A DNA stretch of 64,000 bases from Pythium myriotylum (taxonomy: Eukaryota; Oomycota; Peronosporomycetes; Pythiales; Pythiaceae): contig JALJCQ010000046.1 in assembly GCA_023091665.1 (NCBI GenBank), forward strand, positions 18,935 through 82,934, in the 5' to 3' direction. Each line of letters opens with the position of its first letter. Position 1 is the first letter of the stretch. Below, piece after piece: positions 7,475-21,537 of the stretch. The notes under the pieces are model-generated. The model did no database searches and was not told where the DNA came from. It saw only the letters and a program-made list of their open reading frames with translations. A program made the translations under genes and the position numbers.

Positions 7475-8673
7475 TCTTTTTGATCCACGCCCGACTCCAC
7501 TCACATACACAAACACACCGCATACTACAACAACCAAAACAATAAAACAACACAACTAACCACCACACAATCAAACACAAACACACACACCAGCACATTA
7601 TCTATCACCTCCTTCCCGTCACCCTCATCCTATCCTCGACAATGCTCGCTCTTCGTCGTGCTTGCTTGTCTTTCTTTCCACACTCCACCGCTGCCCGCAT
7701 GTTGGCTCCATTTGACGAGCATGTCACCATCTAACCAGCGTGTGCGTTCAGCTGACAAGGTGAACCAGGAGTCGGCACCAACCCCCGCACTTGTTCCCAC
7801 GCATGCGGCTTCAATCCCCTCGCACTCGTTGGTTCTAGCCCCTCACCGCGGACCCAGCGTGGGTGGGTGAGTGGGTGGGTCCCAACTACGAGTCCATCGA
7901 CCACGTTCAGGTTGGTGTAGTCGTTCGAGTCTGTCGTGCCAACACATACGCGCAGTTGAGTCGAGATCCTGTGTGGACAATAGACACCTTCGCTCAGCTC
8001 GCACAGACGACACGAGGCGAAGGATGAAGGACGGATCAGCCCACCTGTGTGGGGTGGCATCAACCGGAAGGCAAGCGGGATGCTCGTTTCGGTTTCGGTC
8101 GCGGTTTCGGTATCGGTTTCGGTCGCGGTCGCGGTCGCGGTCGCGGTTCCGAGTTCAGTTTGGCTTTTGGTTTCGTTGATGTGAGGATAGCACTCATCAT
8201 GCGTGAGAGAATGATAGTACGACGAGATAACGGGCTGACAAGCATGATCGGTAGGCAGACGTATAGGCCAATCGAGTCGTGGACGGCGTCGGATGGATGG
8301 ATGGCATTTGGGTCGGGTGTTTGACAGCAGTGCGGGGTCACACGCATTCGGAAGGAGCTGTGTATCACCACGTAGGGATGGATGGTCAGATGGATCTGGG
8401 GTCTGGGGTCTGGGTAATGTGTGCGTAGAGGGTAAAGCAATGGCATGCGGTGGGGGTGTAGTGTGGGGAGCGTTGTGTTGGGTTGTTGGGATCCATGTGC
8501 GCCGGTGCGGCGTGTGGTGGCGTGTGTGTATCTGGTTGTGGCGGTTTGTTGGTTAGTTGTTCGCGTGGAGGCGATGATGTGTGTATTGTGTTGTTGTTGG
8601 TGTAATGTGAAAGTTGTCCAAGTGTATTGTCAAAGCGGGGTTTGTTGAGTGAGCGTAGGAGTCTGGTTTCGAC

Positions 8674-8745
8674 GCGCGGGTAGCTCAGTGGTAGAGCTTT
8701 CGATTGCAGCTCGAAGGGTCACTGGTTCGAACCCGGTCTCGCGCT
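8674..8745 (+). tRNA. tRNA-Cys(GCA), unit 3
   Basis: Canonical copy. Unit: n=9 but without GGTTTC after GGTATC, m=3, 1,278 bp, haplotype CCCC. Confidence 0.97.
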
Positions 8746-9951
8746 TCTTTTTGATCCACGCCCGACTCCACTCACATACACAAACACACCGCATACTACA
8801 ACAACCAAAACAATAAAACAACACAACTAACCACCACACAATCAAACACAAACACACACACCAGCACATTATCTATCACCTCCTTCCCGTCACCCTCATC
8901 CTATCCTCGACAATGCTCGCTCTTCGTCGTGCTTGCTTGTCTTTCTTTCCACACTCCACCGCTGCCCGCATGTTGGCTCCATTTGACGAGCATGTCACCA
9001 TCTAACCAGCGTGTGCGTTCAGCTGACAAGGTGAACCAGGAGTCGGCACCAACCCCCGCACTTGTTCCCACGCATGCGGCTTCAATCCCCTCGCACTCGT
9101 TGGTTCTAGCCCCTCACCGCGGACCCAGCGTGGGTGGGTGAGTGGGTGGGTCCCAACTACGAGTCCATCGACCACGTTCAGGTTGGTGTAGTCGTTCGAG
9201 TCTGTCGTGCCAACACATACGCGCAGTTGAGTCGAGATCCTGTGTGGACAATAGACACCTTCGCTCAGCTCGCACAGACGACACGAGGCGAAGGATGAAG
9301 GACGGATCAGCCCACCTGTGTGGGGTGGCATCAACCGGAAGGCAAGCGGGATGCTCGTTTCGGTTTCGGTCGCGGTTTCGGTATCGGTCGCGGTCGCGGT
9401 CGCGGTCGCGGTCGCGGTTCCGAGTTCAGTTTGGCTTTTGGTTTCGTTGATGTGAGGATAGCACTCATCATGCGTGAGAGAATGATAGTACGACGAGATA
9501 ACGGGCTGACAAGCATGATCGGTAGGCAGACGTATAGGCCAATCGAGTCGTGGACGGCGTCGGATGGATGGATGGCATTTGGGTCGGGTGTTTGACAGCA
9601 GTGCGGGGTCACACGCATTCGGAAGGAGCTGTGTATCACCACGTAGGGATGGATGGTCAGATGGATCTGGGGTCTGGGGTCTGGGGTCTGGGTAATGTGT
9701 GCGTAGAGGGTAAAGCAATGGCATGCGGTGGGGGTGTAGTGTGGGGAGCGTTGTGTTGGGTTGTTGGGATCCGTGTGCGCCGGTGCGGCGTGTGGTGGCG
9801 TGTGTGTATCTGGTTGTGGCGGTTTGTTGGTTAGTTGTTCGCGTGGAGGCGATGATGTGTGTATTGTGTTGTTGTTGGTGTAATGTGAAAGTTGTCCAAG
9901 TGTATTGTCAAAGCGGGGTTTGTTGAGTGAGCGTAGGAGTCTGGTTTCGAC

Positions 9952-10023
9952 GCGCGGGTAGCTCAGTGGTAGAGCTTTCGATTGCAGCTCGAAGGGTCAC
10001 TGGTTCGAACCCGGTCTCGCGCT
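9952..10023 (+). tRNA. tRNA-Cys(GCA), unit 4
   Basis: Canonical copy. First of five consecutive 1,290-bp units (4-8), n=11, m=3, haplotype TCCC. The run suggests a recent local amplification. Confidence 0.97.
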
Positions 10024-11241
10024 TCTTTTTGATCCACGCCCGACTCCACTCACATACACAAACACACCGCATACTACAACAACCAAAACAATAAAACAAC
10101 ACAACTAATCACCACACAATCAAACACAAACACACACACCAGCACATTATCTATCACCTCCTTCCCGTCACCCTCATCCTATCCTCGACAATGCTCGCTC
10201 TTCGTCGTGCTTGCTTGTCTTTCTTTCCACACTCCACCGCTGCCCGCATGTTGGCTCCATTTGACGAGCATGTCACCATCTAACCAGCGTGTGCGTTCAG
10301 CTGACAAGGTGAACCAGGAGTCGGCACCAACCCCCGCACTTGTTCCCACGCATGCGGCTTCAATCCCCTCGCACTCGTTGGTTCTAGCCCCTCACCGCGG
10401 ACCCAGCGTGGGTGGGTGAGTGGGTGGGTCCCAACTACGAGTCCATCGACCACGTTCAGGTTGGTGTAGTCGTTCGAGTCTGTCGTGCCAACACATACGC
10501 GCAGTTGAGTCGAGATCCTGTGTGGACAATAGACACCTTCGCTCAGCTCGCACAGACGACACGAGGCGAAGGATGAAGGACGGATCAGCCCACCTGTGTG
10601 GGGTGGCATCAACCGGAAGGCAAGCGGGATGCTCGTTTCGGTTTCGGTCGCGGTTTCGGTATCGGTTTCGGTCGCGGTCGCGGTCGCGGTCGCGGTCGCG
10701 GTCGCGGTTCCGAGTTCAGTTTGGCTTTTGGTTTCGTTGATGTGAGGATAGCACTCATCATGCGTGAGAGAATGATAGTACGACGAGATAACGGGCTGAC
10801 AAGCATGATCGGTAGGCAGACGTATAGGCCAATCGAGTCGTGGACGGCGTCGGATGGATGGATGGCATTTGGGTCGGGTGTTTGACAGCAGTGCGGGGTC
10901 ACACGCATTCGGAAGGAGCTGTGTATCACCACGTAGGGATGGATGGTCAGATGGATCTGGGGTCTGGGGTCTGGGGTCTGGGTAATGTGTGCGTAGAGGG
11001 TAAAGCAATGGCATGCGGTGGGGGTGTAGTGTGGGGAGCGTTGTGTTGGGTTGTTGGGATCCGTGTGCGCCGGTGCGGCGTGTGGTGGCGTGTGTGTATC
11101 TGGTTGTGGCGGTTTGTTGGTTAGTTGTTCGCGTGGAGGCGATGATGTGTGTATTGTGTTGTTGTTGGTGTAATGTGAAAGTTGTCCAAGTGTATTGTCA
11201 AAGCGGGGTTTGTTGAGTGAGCGTAGGAGTCTGGTTTCGAC

Positions 11242-11313
11242 GCGCGGGTAGCTCAGTGGTAGAGCTTTCGATTGCAGCTCGAAGGGTCACTGGTTCGAAC
11301 CCGGTCTCGCGCT
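11242..11313 (+). tRNA. tRNA-Cys(GCA), unit 5
   Basis: Canonical copy. n=11, m=3, 1,290 bp, haplotype TCCC, with GATCCATG in the spacer as in units 6-8. Confidence 0.97.
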
Positions 11314-12531
11314 TCTTTTTGATCCACGCCCGACTCCACTCACATACACAAACACACCGCATACTACAACAACCAAAACAATAAAACAACACAACTAATC
11401 ACCACACAATCAAACACAAACACACACACCAGCACATTATCTATCACCTCCTTCCCGTCACCCTCATCCTATCCTCGACAATGCTCGCTCTTCGTCGTGC
11501 TTGCTTGTCTTTCTTTCCACACTCCACCGCTGCCCGCATGTTGGCTCCATTTGACGAGCATGTCACCATCTAACCAGCGTGTGCGTTCAGCTGACAAGGT
11601 GAACCAGGAGTCGGCACCAACCCCCGCACTTGTTCCCACGCATGCGGCTTCAATCCCCTCGCACTCGTTGGTTCTAGCCCCTCACCGCGGACCCAGCGTG
11701 GGTGGGTGAGTGGGTGGGTCCCAACTACGAGTCCATCGACCACGTTCAGGTTGGTGTAGTCGTTCGAGTCTGTCGTGCCAACACATACGCGCAGTTGAGT
11801 CGAGATCCTGTGTGGACAATAGACACCTTCGCTCAGCTCGCACAGACGACACGAGGCGAAGGATGAAGGACGGATCAGCCCACCTGTGTGGGGTGGCATC
11901 AACCGGAAGGCAAGCGGGATGCTCGTTTCGGTTTCGGTCGCGGTTTCGGTATCGGTTTCGGTCGCGGTCGCGGTCGCGGTCGCGGTCGCGGTCGCGGTTC
12001 CGAGTTCAGTTTGGCTTTTGGTTTCGTTGATGTGAGGATAGCACTCATCATGCGTGAGAGAATGATAGTACGACGAGATAACGGGCTGACAAGCATGATC
12101 GGTAGGCAGACGTATAGGCCAATCGAGTCGTGGACGGCGTCGGATGGATGGATGGCATTTGGGTCGGGTGTTTGACAGCAGTGCGGGGTCACACGCATTC
12201 GGAAGGAGCTGTGTATCACCACGTAGGGATGGATGGTCAGATGGATCTGGGGTCTGGGGTCTGGGGTCTGGGTAATGTGTGCGTAGAGGGTAAAGCAATG
12301 GCATGCGGTGGGGGTGTAGTGTGGGGAGCGTTGTGTTGGGTTGTTGGGATCCATGTGCGCCGGTGCGGCGTGTGGTGGCGTGTGTGTATCTGGTTGTGGC
12401 GGTTTGTTGGTTAGTTGTTCGCGTGGAGGCGATGATGTGTGTATTGTGTTGTTGTTGGTGTAATGTGAAAGTTGTCCAAGTGTATTGTCAAAGCGGGGTT
12501 TGTTGAGTGAGCGTAGGAGTCTGGTTTCGAC

Positions 12532-12603
12532 GCGCGGGTAGCTCAGTGGTAGAGCTTTCGATTGCAGCTCGAAGGGTCACTGGTTCGAACCCGGTCTCGC
12601 GCT
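12532..12603 (+). tRNA. tRNA-Cys(GCA), unit 6
   Basis: Canonical copy. n=11, m=3, 1,290 bp, haplotype TCCC; no difference from unit 5 noticed. Confidence 0.97.
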
Positions 12604-13821
12604 TCTTTTTGATCCACGCCCGACTCCACTCACATACACAAACACACCGCATACTACAACAACCAAAACAATAAAACAACACAACTAATCACCACACAAT
12701 CAAACACAAACACACACACCAGCACATTATCTATCACCTCCTTCCCGTCACCCTCATCCTATCCTCGACAATGCTCGCTCTTCGTCGTGCTTGCTTGTCT
12801 TTCTTTCCACACTCCACCGCTGCCCGCATGTTGGCTCCATTTGACGAGCATGTCACCATCTAACCAGCGTGTGCGTTCAGCTGACAAGGTGAACCAGGAG
12901 TCGGCACCAACCCCCGCACTTGTTCCCACGCATGCGGCTTCAATCCCCTCGCACTCGTTGGTTCTAGCCCCTCACCGCGGACCCAGCGTGGGTGGGTGAG
13001 TGGGTGGGTCCCAACTACGAGTCCATCGACCACGTTCAGGTTGGTGTAGTCGTTCGAGTCTGTCGTGCCAACACATACGCGCAGTTGAGTCGAGATCCTG
13101 TGTGGACAATAGACACCTTCGCTCAGCTCGCACAGACGACACGAGGCGAAGGATGAAGGACGGATCAGCCCACCTGTGTGGGGTGGCATCAACCGGAAGG
13201 CAAGCGGGATGCTCGTTTCGGTTTCGGTCGCGGTTTCGGTATCGGTTTCGGTCGCGGTCGCGGTCGCGGTCGCGGTCGCGGTCGCGGTTCCGAGTTCAGT
13301 TTGGCTTTTGGTTTCGTTGATGTGAGGATAGCACTCATCATGCGTGAGAGAATGATAGTACGACGAGATAACGGGCTGACAAGCATGATCGGTAGGCAGA
13401 CGTATAGGCCAATCGAGTCGTGGACGGCGTCGGATGGATGGATGGCATTTGGGTCGGGTGTTTGACAGCAGTGCGGGGTCACACGCATTCGGAAGGAGCT
13501 GTGTATCACCACGTAGGGATGGATGGTCAGATGGATCTGGGGTCTGGGGTCTGGGGTCTGGGTAATGTGTGCGTAGAGGGTAAAGCAATGGCATGCGGTG
13601 GGGGTGTAGTGTGGGGAGCGTTGTGTTGGGTTGTTGGGATCCATGTGCGCCGGTGCGGCGTGTGGTGGCGTGTGTGTATCTGGTTGTGGCGGTTTGTTGG
13701 TTAGTTGTTCGCGTGGAGGCGATGATGTGTGTATTGTGTTGTTGTTGGTGTAATGTGAAAGTTGTCCAAGTGTATTGTCAAAGCGGGGTTTGTTGAGTGA
13801 GCGTAGGAGTCTGGTTTCGAC

Positions 13822-13893
13822 GCGCGGGTAGCTCAGTGGTAGAGCTTTCGATTGCAGCTCGAAGGGTCACTGGTTCGAACCCGGTCTCGCGCT
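13822..13893 (+). tRNA. tRNA-Cys(GCA), unit 7
   Basis: Canonical copy. n=11, m=3, 1,290 bp, haplotype TCCC. Confidence 0.97.
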
Positions 13894-15111
13894 TCTTTTT
13901 GATCCACGCCCGACTCCACTCACATACACAAACACACCGCATACTACAACAACCAAAACAATAAAACAACACAACTAATCACCACACAATCAAACACAAA
14001 CACACACACCAGCACATTATCTATCACCTCCTTCCCGTCACCCTCATCCTATCCTCGACAATGCTCGCTCTTCGTCGTGCTTGCTTGTCTTTCTTTCCAC
14101 ACTCCACCGCTGCCCGCATGTTGGCTCCATTTGACGAGCATGTCACCATCTAACCAGCGTGTGCGTTCAGCTGACAAGGTGAACCAGGAGTCGGCACCAA
14201 CCCCCGCACTTGTTCCCACGCATGCGGCTTCAATCCCCTCGCACTCGTTGGTTCTAGCCCCTCACCGCGGACCCAGCGTGGGTGGGTGAGTGGGTGGGTC
14301 CCAACTACGAGTCCATCGACCACGTTCAGGTTGGTGTAGTCGTTCGAGTCTGTCGTGCCAACACATACGCGCAGTTGAGTCGAGATCCTGTGTGGACAAT
14401 AGACACCTTCGCTCAGCTCGCACAGACGACACGAGGCGAAGGATGAAGGACGGATCAGCCCACCTGTGTGGGGTGGCATCAACCGGAAGGCAAGCGGGAT
14501 GCTCGTTTCGGTTTCGGTCGCGGTTTCGGTATCGGTTTCGGTCGCGGTCGCGGTCGCGGTCGCGGTCGCGGTCGCGGTTCCGAGTTCAGTTTGGCTTTTG
14601 GTTTCGTTGATGTGAGGATAGCACTCATCATGCGTGAGAGAATGATAGTACGACGAGATAACGGGCTGACAAGCATGATCGGTAGGCAGACGTATAGGCC
14701 AATCGAGTCGTGGACGGCGTCGGATGGATGGATGGCATTTGGGTCGGGTGTTTGACAGCAGTGCGGGGTCACACGCATTCGGAAGGAGCTGTGTATCACC
14801 ACGTAGGGATGGATGGTCAGATGGATCTGGGGTCTGGGGTCTGGGGTCTGGGTAATGTGTGCGTAGAGGGTAAAGCAATGGCATGCGGTGGGGGTGTAGT
14901 GTGGGGAGCGTTGTGTTGGGTTGTTGGGATCCATGTGCGCCGGTGCGGCGTGTGGTGGCGTGTGTGTATCTGGTTGTGGCGGTTTGTTGGTTAGTTGTTC
15001 GCGTGGAGGCGATGATGTGTGTATTGTGTTGTTGTTGGTGTAATGTGAAAGTTGTCCAAGTGTATTGTCAAAGCGGGGTTTGTTGAGTGAGCGTAGGAGT
15101 CTGGTTTCGAC

Positions 15112-15183
15112 GCGCGGGTAGCTCAGTGGTAGAGCTTTCGATTGCAGCTCGAAGGGTCACTGGTTCGAACCCGGTCTCGCGCT
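15112..15183 (+). tRNA. tRNA-Cys(GCA), unit 8
   Basis: Canonical copy. n=11, m=3, 1,290 bp, but site 158 returns to C (haplotype CCCC), so the block of equal-length units is a mosaic. Confidence 0.97.
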
Positions 15184-16401
15184 TCTTTTTGATCCACGCC
15201 CGACTCCACTCACATACACAAACACACCGCATACTACAACAACCAAAACAATAAAACAACACAACTAACCACCACACAATCAAACACAAACACACACACC
15301 AGCACATTATCTATCACCTCCTTCCCGTCACCCTCATCCTATCCTCGACAATGCTCGCTCTTCGTCGTGCTTGCTTGTCTTTCTTTCCACACTCCACCGC
15401 TGCCCGCATGTTGGCTCCATTTGACGAGCATGTCACCATCTAACCAGCGTGTGCGTTCAGCTGACAAGGTGAACCAGGAGTCGGCACCAACCCCCGCACT
15501 TGTTCCCACGCATGCGGCTTCAATCCCCTCGCACTCGTTGGTTCTAGCCCCTCACCGCGGACCCAGCGTGGGTGGGTGAGTGGGTGGGTCCCAACTACGA
15601 GTCCATCGACCACGTTCAGGTTGGTGTAGTCGTTCGAGTCTGTCGTGCCAACACATACGCGCAGTTGAGTCGAGATCCTGTGTGGACAATAGACACCTTC
15701 GCTCAGCTCGCACAGACGACACGAGGCGAAGGATGAAGGACGGATCAGCCCACCTGTGTGGGGTGGCATCAACCGGAAGGCAAGCGGGATGCTCGTTTCG
15801 GTTTCGGTCGCGGTTTCGGTATCGGTTTCGGTCGCGGTCGCGGTCGCGGTCGCGGTCGCGGTCGCGGTTCCGAGTTCAGTTTGGCTTTTGGTTTCGTTGA
15901 TGTGAGGATAGCACTCATCATGCGTGAGAGAATGATAGTACGACGAGATAACGGGCTGACAAGCATGATCGGTAGGCAGACGTATAGGCCAATCGAGTCG
16001 TGGACGGCGTCGGATGGATGGATGGCATTTGGGTCGGGTGTTTGACAGCAGTGCGGGGTCACACGCATTCGGAAGGAGCTGTGTATCACCACGTAGGGAT
16101 GGATGGTCAGATGGATCTGGGGTCTGGGGTCTGGGGTCTGGGTAATGTGTGCGTAGAGGGTAAAGCAATGGCATGCGGTGGGGGTGTAGTGTGGGGAGCG
16201 TTGTGTTGGGTTGTTGGGATCCATGTGCGCCGGTGCGGCGTGTGGTGGCGTGTGTGTATCTGGTTGTGGCGGTTTGTTGGTTAGTTGTTCGCGTGGAGGC
16301 GATGATGTGTGTATTGTGTTGTTGTTGGTGTAATGTGAAAGTTGTCCAAGTGTATTGTCAAAGCGGGGTTTGTTGAGTGAGCGTAGGAGTCTGGTTTCGA
16401 C

Positions 16402-16473
16402 GCGCGGGTAGCTCAGTGGTAGAGCTTTCGATTGCAGCTCGAAGGGTCACTGGTTCGAACCCGGTCTCGCGCT
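16402..16473 (+). tRNA. tRNA-Cys(GCA), unit 9
   Basis: Canonical copy. n=11, m=2, 1,283 bp, haplotype CCCC. Confidence 0.97.
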
Positions 16474-17684
16474 TCTTTTTGATCCACGCCCGACTCCACT
16501 CACATACACAAACACACCGCATACTACAACAACCAAAACAATAAAACAACACAACTAACCACCACACAATCAAACACAAACACACACACCAGCACATTAT
16601 CTATCACCTCCTTCCCGTCACCCTCATCCTATCCTCGACAATGCTCGCTCTTCGTCGTGCTTGCTTGTCTTTCTTTCCACACTCCACCGCTGCCCGCATG
16701 TTGGCTCCATTTGACGAGCATGTCACCATCTAACCAGCGTGTGCGTTCAGCTGACAAGGTGAACCAGGAGTCGGCACCAACCCCCGCACTTGTTCCCACG
16801 CATGCGGCTTCAATCCCCTCGCACTCGTTGGTTCTAGCCCCTCACCGCGGACCCAGCGTGGGTGGGTGAGTGGGTGGGTCCCAACTACGAGTCCATCGAC
16901 CACGTTCAGGTTGGTGTAGTCGTTCGAGTCTGTCGTGCCAACACATACGCGCAGTTGAGTCGAGATCCTGTGTGGACAATAGACACCTTCGCTCAGCTCG
17001 CACAGACGACACGAGGCGAAGGATGAAGGACGGATCAGCCCACCTGTGTGGGGTGGCATCAACCGGAAGGCAAGCGGGATGCTCGTTTCGGTTTCGGTCG
17101 CGGTTTCGGTATCGGTTTCGGTCGCGGTCGCGGTCGCGGTCGCGGTCGCGGTCGCGGTTCCGAGTTCAGTTTGGCTTTTGGTTTCGTTGATGTGAGGATA
17201 GCACTCATCATGCGTGAGAGAATGATAGTACGACGAGATAACGGGCTGACAAGCATGATCGGTAGGCAGACGTATAGGCCAATCGAGTCGTGGACGGCGT
17301 CGGATGGATGGATGGCATTTGGGTCGGGTGTTTGACAGCAGTGCGGGGTCACACGCATTCGGAAGGAGCTGTGTATCACCACGTAGGGATGGATGGTCAG
17401 ATGGATCTGGGGTCTGGGGTCTGGGTAATGTGTGCGTAGAGGGTAAAGCAATGGCATGCGGTGGGGGTGTAGTGTGGGGAGCGTTGTGTTGGGTTGTTGG
17501 GATCCGTGTGCGCCGGTGCGGCGTGTGGTGGCGTGTGTGTATCTGGTTGTGGCGGTTTGTTGGTTAGTTGTTCGCGTGGAGGCGATGATGTGTGTATTGT
17601 GTTGTTGTTGGTGTAATGTGAAAGTTGTCCAAGTGTATTGTCAAAGCGGGGTTTGTTGAGTGAGCGTAGGAGTCTGGTTTCGAC

Positions 17685-17756
17685 GCGCGGGTAGCTCAGT
17701 GGTAGAGCTTTCGATTGCAGCTCGAAGGGTCACTGGTTCGAACCCGGTCTCGCGCT
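17685..17756 (+). tRNA. tRNA-Cys(GCA), unit 10
   Basis: Canonical copy. n=11, m=2, 1,283 bp, haplotype TCCC. Confidence 0.97.
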
Positions 17757-18967
17757 TCTTTTTGATCCACGCCCGACTCCACTCACATACACAAACACAC
17801 CGCATACTACAACAACCAAAACAATAAAACAACACAACTAATCACCACACAATCAAACACAAACACACACACCAGCACATTATCTATCACCTCCTTCCCG
17901 TCACCCTCATCCTATCCTCGACAATGCTCGCTCTTCGTCGTGCTTGCTTGTCTTTCTTTCCACACTCCACCGCTGCCCGCATGTTGGCTCCATTTGACGA
18001 GCATGTCACCATCTAACCAGCGTGTGCGTTCAGCTGACAAGGTGAACCAGGAGTCGGCACCAACCCCCGCACTTGTTCCCACGCATGCGGCTTCAATCCC
18101 CTCGCACTCGTTGGTTCTAGCCCCTCACCGCGGACCCAGCGTGGGTGGGTGAGTGGGTGGGTCCCAACTACGAGTCCATCGACCACGTTCAGGTTGGTGT
18201 AGTCGTTCGAGTCTGTCGTGCCAACACATACGCGCAGTTGAGTCGAGATCCTGTGTGGACAATAGACACCTTCGCTCAGCTCGCACAGACGACACGAGGC
18301 GAAGGATGAAGGACGGATCAGCCCACCTGTGTGGGGTGGCATCAACCGGAAGGCAAGCGGGATGCTCGTTTCGGTTTCGGTCGCGGTTTCGGTATCGGTT
18401 TCGGTCGCGGTCGCGGTCGCGGTCGCGGTCGCGGTCGCGGTTCCGAGTTCAGTTTGGCTTTTGGTTTCGTTGATGTGAGGATAGCACTCATCATGCGTGA
18501 GAGAATGATAGTACGACGAGATAACGGGCTGACAAGCATGATCGGTAGGCAGACGTATAGGCCAATCGAGTCGTGGACGGCGTCGGATGGATGGATGGCA
18601 TTTGGGTCGGGTGTTTGACAGCAGTGCGGGGTCACACGCATTCGGAAGGAGCTGTGTATCACCACGTAGGGATGGATGGTCAGATGGATCTGGGGTCTGG
18701 GGTCTGGGTAATGTGTGCGTAGAGGGTAAAGCAATGGCATGCGGTGGGGGTGTAGTGTGGGGAGCGTTGTGTTGGGTTGTTGGGATCCGTGTGCGCCGGT
18801 GCGGCGTGTGGTGGCGTGTGTGTATCTGGTTGTGGCGGTTTGTTGGTTAGTTGTTCGCGTGGAGGCGATGATGTGTGTATTGTGTTGTTGTTGGTGTAAT
18901 GTGAAAGTTGTCCAAGTGTATTGTCAAAGCGGGGTTTGTTGAGTGAGCGTAGGAGTCTGGTTTCGAC

Positions 18968-19039
18968 GCGCGGGTAGCTCAGTGGTAGAGCTTTCGATTG
19001 CAGCTCGAAGGGTCACTGGTTCGAACCCGGTCTCGCGCT
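18968..19039 (+). tRNA. tRNA-Cys(GCA), unit 11
   Basis: Canonical copy. n=9, m=2, 1,271 bp, haplotype TCCC. Confidence 0.97.
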
Positions 19040-20238
19040 TCTTTTTGATCCACGCCCGACTCCACTCACATACACAAACACACCGCATACTACAACAACC
19101 AAAACAATAAAACAACACAACTAATCACCACACAATCAAACACAAACACACACACCAGCACATTATCTATCACCTCCTTCCCGTCACCCTCATCCTATCC
19201 TCGACAATGCTCGCTCTTCGTCGTGCTTGCTTGTCTTTCTTTCCACACTCCACCGCTGCCCGCATGTTGGCTCCATTTGACGAGCATGTCACCATCTAAC
19301 CAGCGTGTGCGTTCAGCTGACAAGGTGAACCAGGAGTCGGCACCAACCCCCGCACTTGTTCCCACGCATGCGGCTTCAATCCCCTCGCACTCGTTGGTTC
19401 TAGCCCCTCACCGCGGACCCAGCGTGGGTGGGTGAGTGGGTGGGTCCCAACTACGAGTCCATCGACCACGTTCAGGTTGGTGTAGTCGTTCGAGTCTGTC
19501 GTGCCAACACATACGCGCAGTTGAGTCGAGATCCTGTGTGGACAATAGACACCTTCGCTCAGCTCGCACAGACGACACGAGGCGAAGGATGAAGGACGGA
19601 TCAGCCCACCTGTGTGGGGTGGCATCAACCGGAAGGCAAGCGGGATGCTCGTTTCGGTTTCGGTCGCGGTTTCGGTATCGGTTTCGGTCGCGGTCGCGGT
19701 CGCGGTCGCGGTTCCGAGTTCAGTTTGGCTTTTGGTTTCGTTGATGTGAGGATAGCACTCATCATGCGTGAGAGAATGATAGTACGACGAGATAACGGGC
19801 TGACAAGCATGATCGGTAGGCAGACGTATAGGCCAATCGAGTCGTGGACGGCGTCGGATGGATGGATGGCATTTGGGTCGGGTGTTTGACAGCAGTGCGG
19901 GGTCACACGCATTCGGAAGGAGCTGTGTATCACCACGTAGGGATGGATGGTCAGATGGATCTGGGGTCTGGGGTCTGGGTAATGTGTGCGTAGAGGGTAA
20001 AGCAATGGCATGCGGTGGGGGTGTAGTGTGGGGAGCGTTGTGTTGGGTTGTTGGGATCCGTGTGCGCCGGTGCGGCGTGTGGTGGCGTGTGTGTATCTGG
20101 TTGTGGCGGTTTGTTGGTTAGTTGTTCGCGTGGAGGCGATGATGTGTGTATTGTGTTGTTGTTGGTGTAATGTGAAAGTTGTCCAAGTGTATTGTCAAAG
20201 CGGGGTTTGTTGAGTGAGCGTAGGAGTCTGGTTTCGAC

Positions 20239-20310
20239 GCGCGGGTAGCTCAGTGGTAGAGCTTTCGATTGCAGCTCGAAGGGTCACTGGTTCGAACCCG
20301 GTCTCGCGCT
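20239..20310 (+). tRNA. tRNA-Cys(GCA), unit 12
   Basis: Canonical copy. n=11, m=2, 1,283 bp to the next tRNA start, haplotype CCCC. The unit ends in the 16-nt tRNA fragment left of insert A. Confidence 0.97.
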
Positions 20311-21521
20311 TCTTTTTGATCCACGCCCGACTCCACTCACATACACAAACACACCGCATACTACAACAACCAAAACAATAAAACAACACAACTAACCACC
20401 ACACAATCAAACACAAACACACACACCAGCACATTATCTATCACCTCCTTCCCGTCACCCTCATCCTATCCTCGACAATGCTCGCTCTTCGTCGTGCTTG
20501 CTTGTCTTTCTTTCCACACTCCACCGCTGCCCGCATGTTGGCTCCATTTGACGAGCATGTCACCATCTAACCAGCGTGTGCGTTCAGCTGACAAGGTGAA
20601 CCAGGAGTCGGCACCAACCCCCGCACTTGTTCCCACGCATGCGGCTTCAATCCCCTCGCACTCGTTGGTTCTAGCCCCTCACCGCGGACCCAGCGTGGGT
20701 GGGTGAGTGGGTGGGTCCCAACTACGAGTCCATCGACCACGTTCAGGTTGGTGTAGTCGTTCGAGTCTGTCGTGCCAACACATACGCGCAGTTGAGTCGA
20801 GATCCTGTGTGGACAATAGACACCTTCGCTCAGCTCGCACAGACGACACGAGGCGAAGGATGAAGGACGGATCAGCCCACCTGTGTGGGGTGGCATCAAC
20901 CGGAAGGCAAGCGGGATGCTCGTTTCGGTTTCGGTCGCGGTTTCGGTATCGGTTTCGGTCGCGGTCGCGGTCGCGGTCGCGGTCGCGGTCGCGGTTCCGA
21001 GTTCAGTTTGGCTTTTGGTTTCGTTGATGTGAGGATAGCACTCATCATGCGTGAGAGAATGATAGTACGACGAGATAACGGGCTGACAAGCATGATCGGT
21101 AGGCAGACGTATAGGCCAATCGAGTCGTGGACGGCGTCGGATGGATGGATGGCATTTGGGTCGGGTGTTTGACAGCAGTGCGGGGTCACACGCATTCGGA
21201 AGGAGCTGTGTATCACCACGTAGGGATGGATGGTCAGATGGATCTGGGGTCTGGGGTCTGGGTAATGTGTGCGTAGAGGGTAAAGCAATGGCATGCGGTG
21301 GGGGTGTAGTGTGGGGAGCGTTGTGTTGGGTTGTTGGGATCCGTGTGCGCCGGTGCGGCGTGTGGTGGCGTGTGTGTATCTGGTTGTGGCGGTTTGTTGG
21401 TTAGTTGTTCGCGTGGAGGCGATGATGTGTGTATTGTGTTGTTGTTGGTGTAATGTGAAAGTTGTCCAAGTGTATTGTCAAAGCGGGGTTTGTTGAGTGA
21501 GCGTAGGAGTCTGGTTTCGAC

Positions 21522-21537
21522 GCGCGGGTAGCTCAGT
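21522..21537 (+). pseudogene. tRNA-Cys 5' fragment (16 nt), left target duplication of insert A
   Basis: GCGCGGGTAGCTCAGT is tRNA nucleotides 1-16, cut in the D loop and followed at once by the insert. It has no B box and no 3' half, so it cannot make a tRNA. Confidence 0.95.

Noticed and set aside
9002..9724. Minus-strand frames of 240-250 codons in many array units (and 128-215 codons in others)
   Set aside because: They cross the hexamer and heptamer tracts. Changing m from 2 to 3 shifts the frame and fuses or splits them between otherwise equal units, and units 34 and 36 break them. Their apparent conservation is that of the whole repeat.
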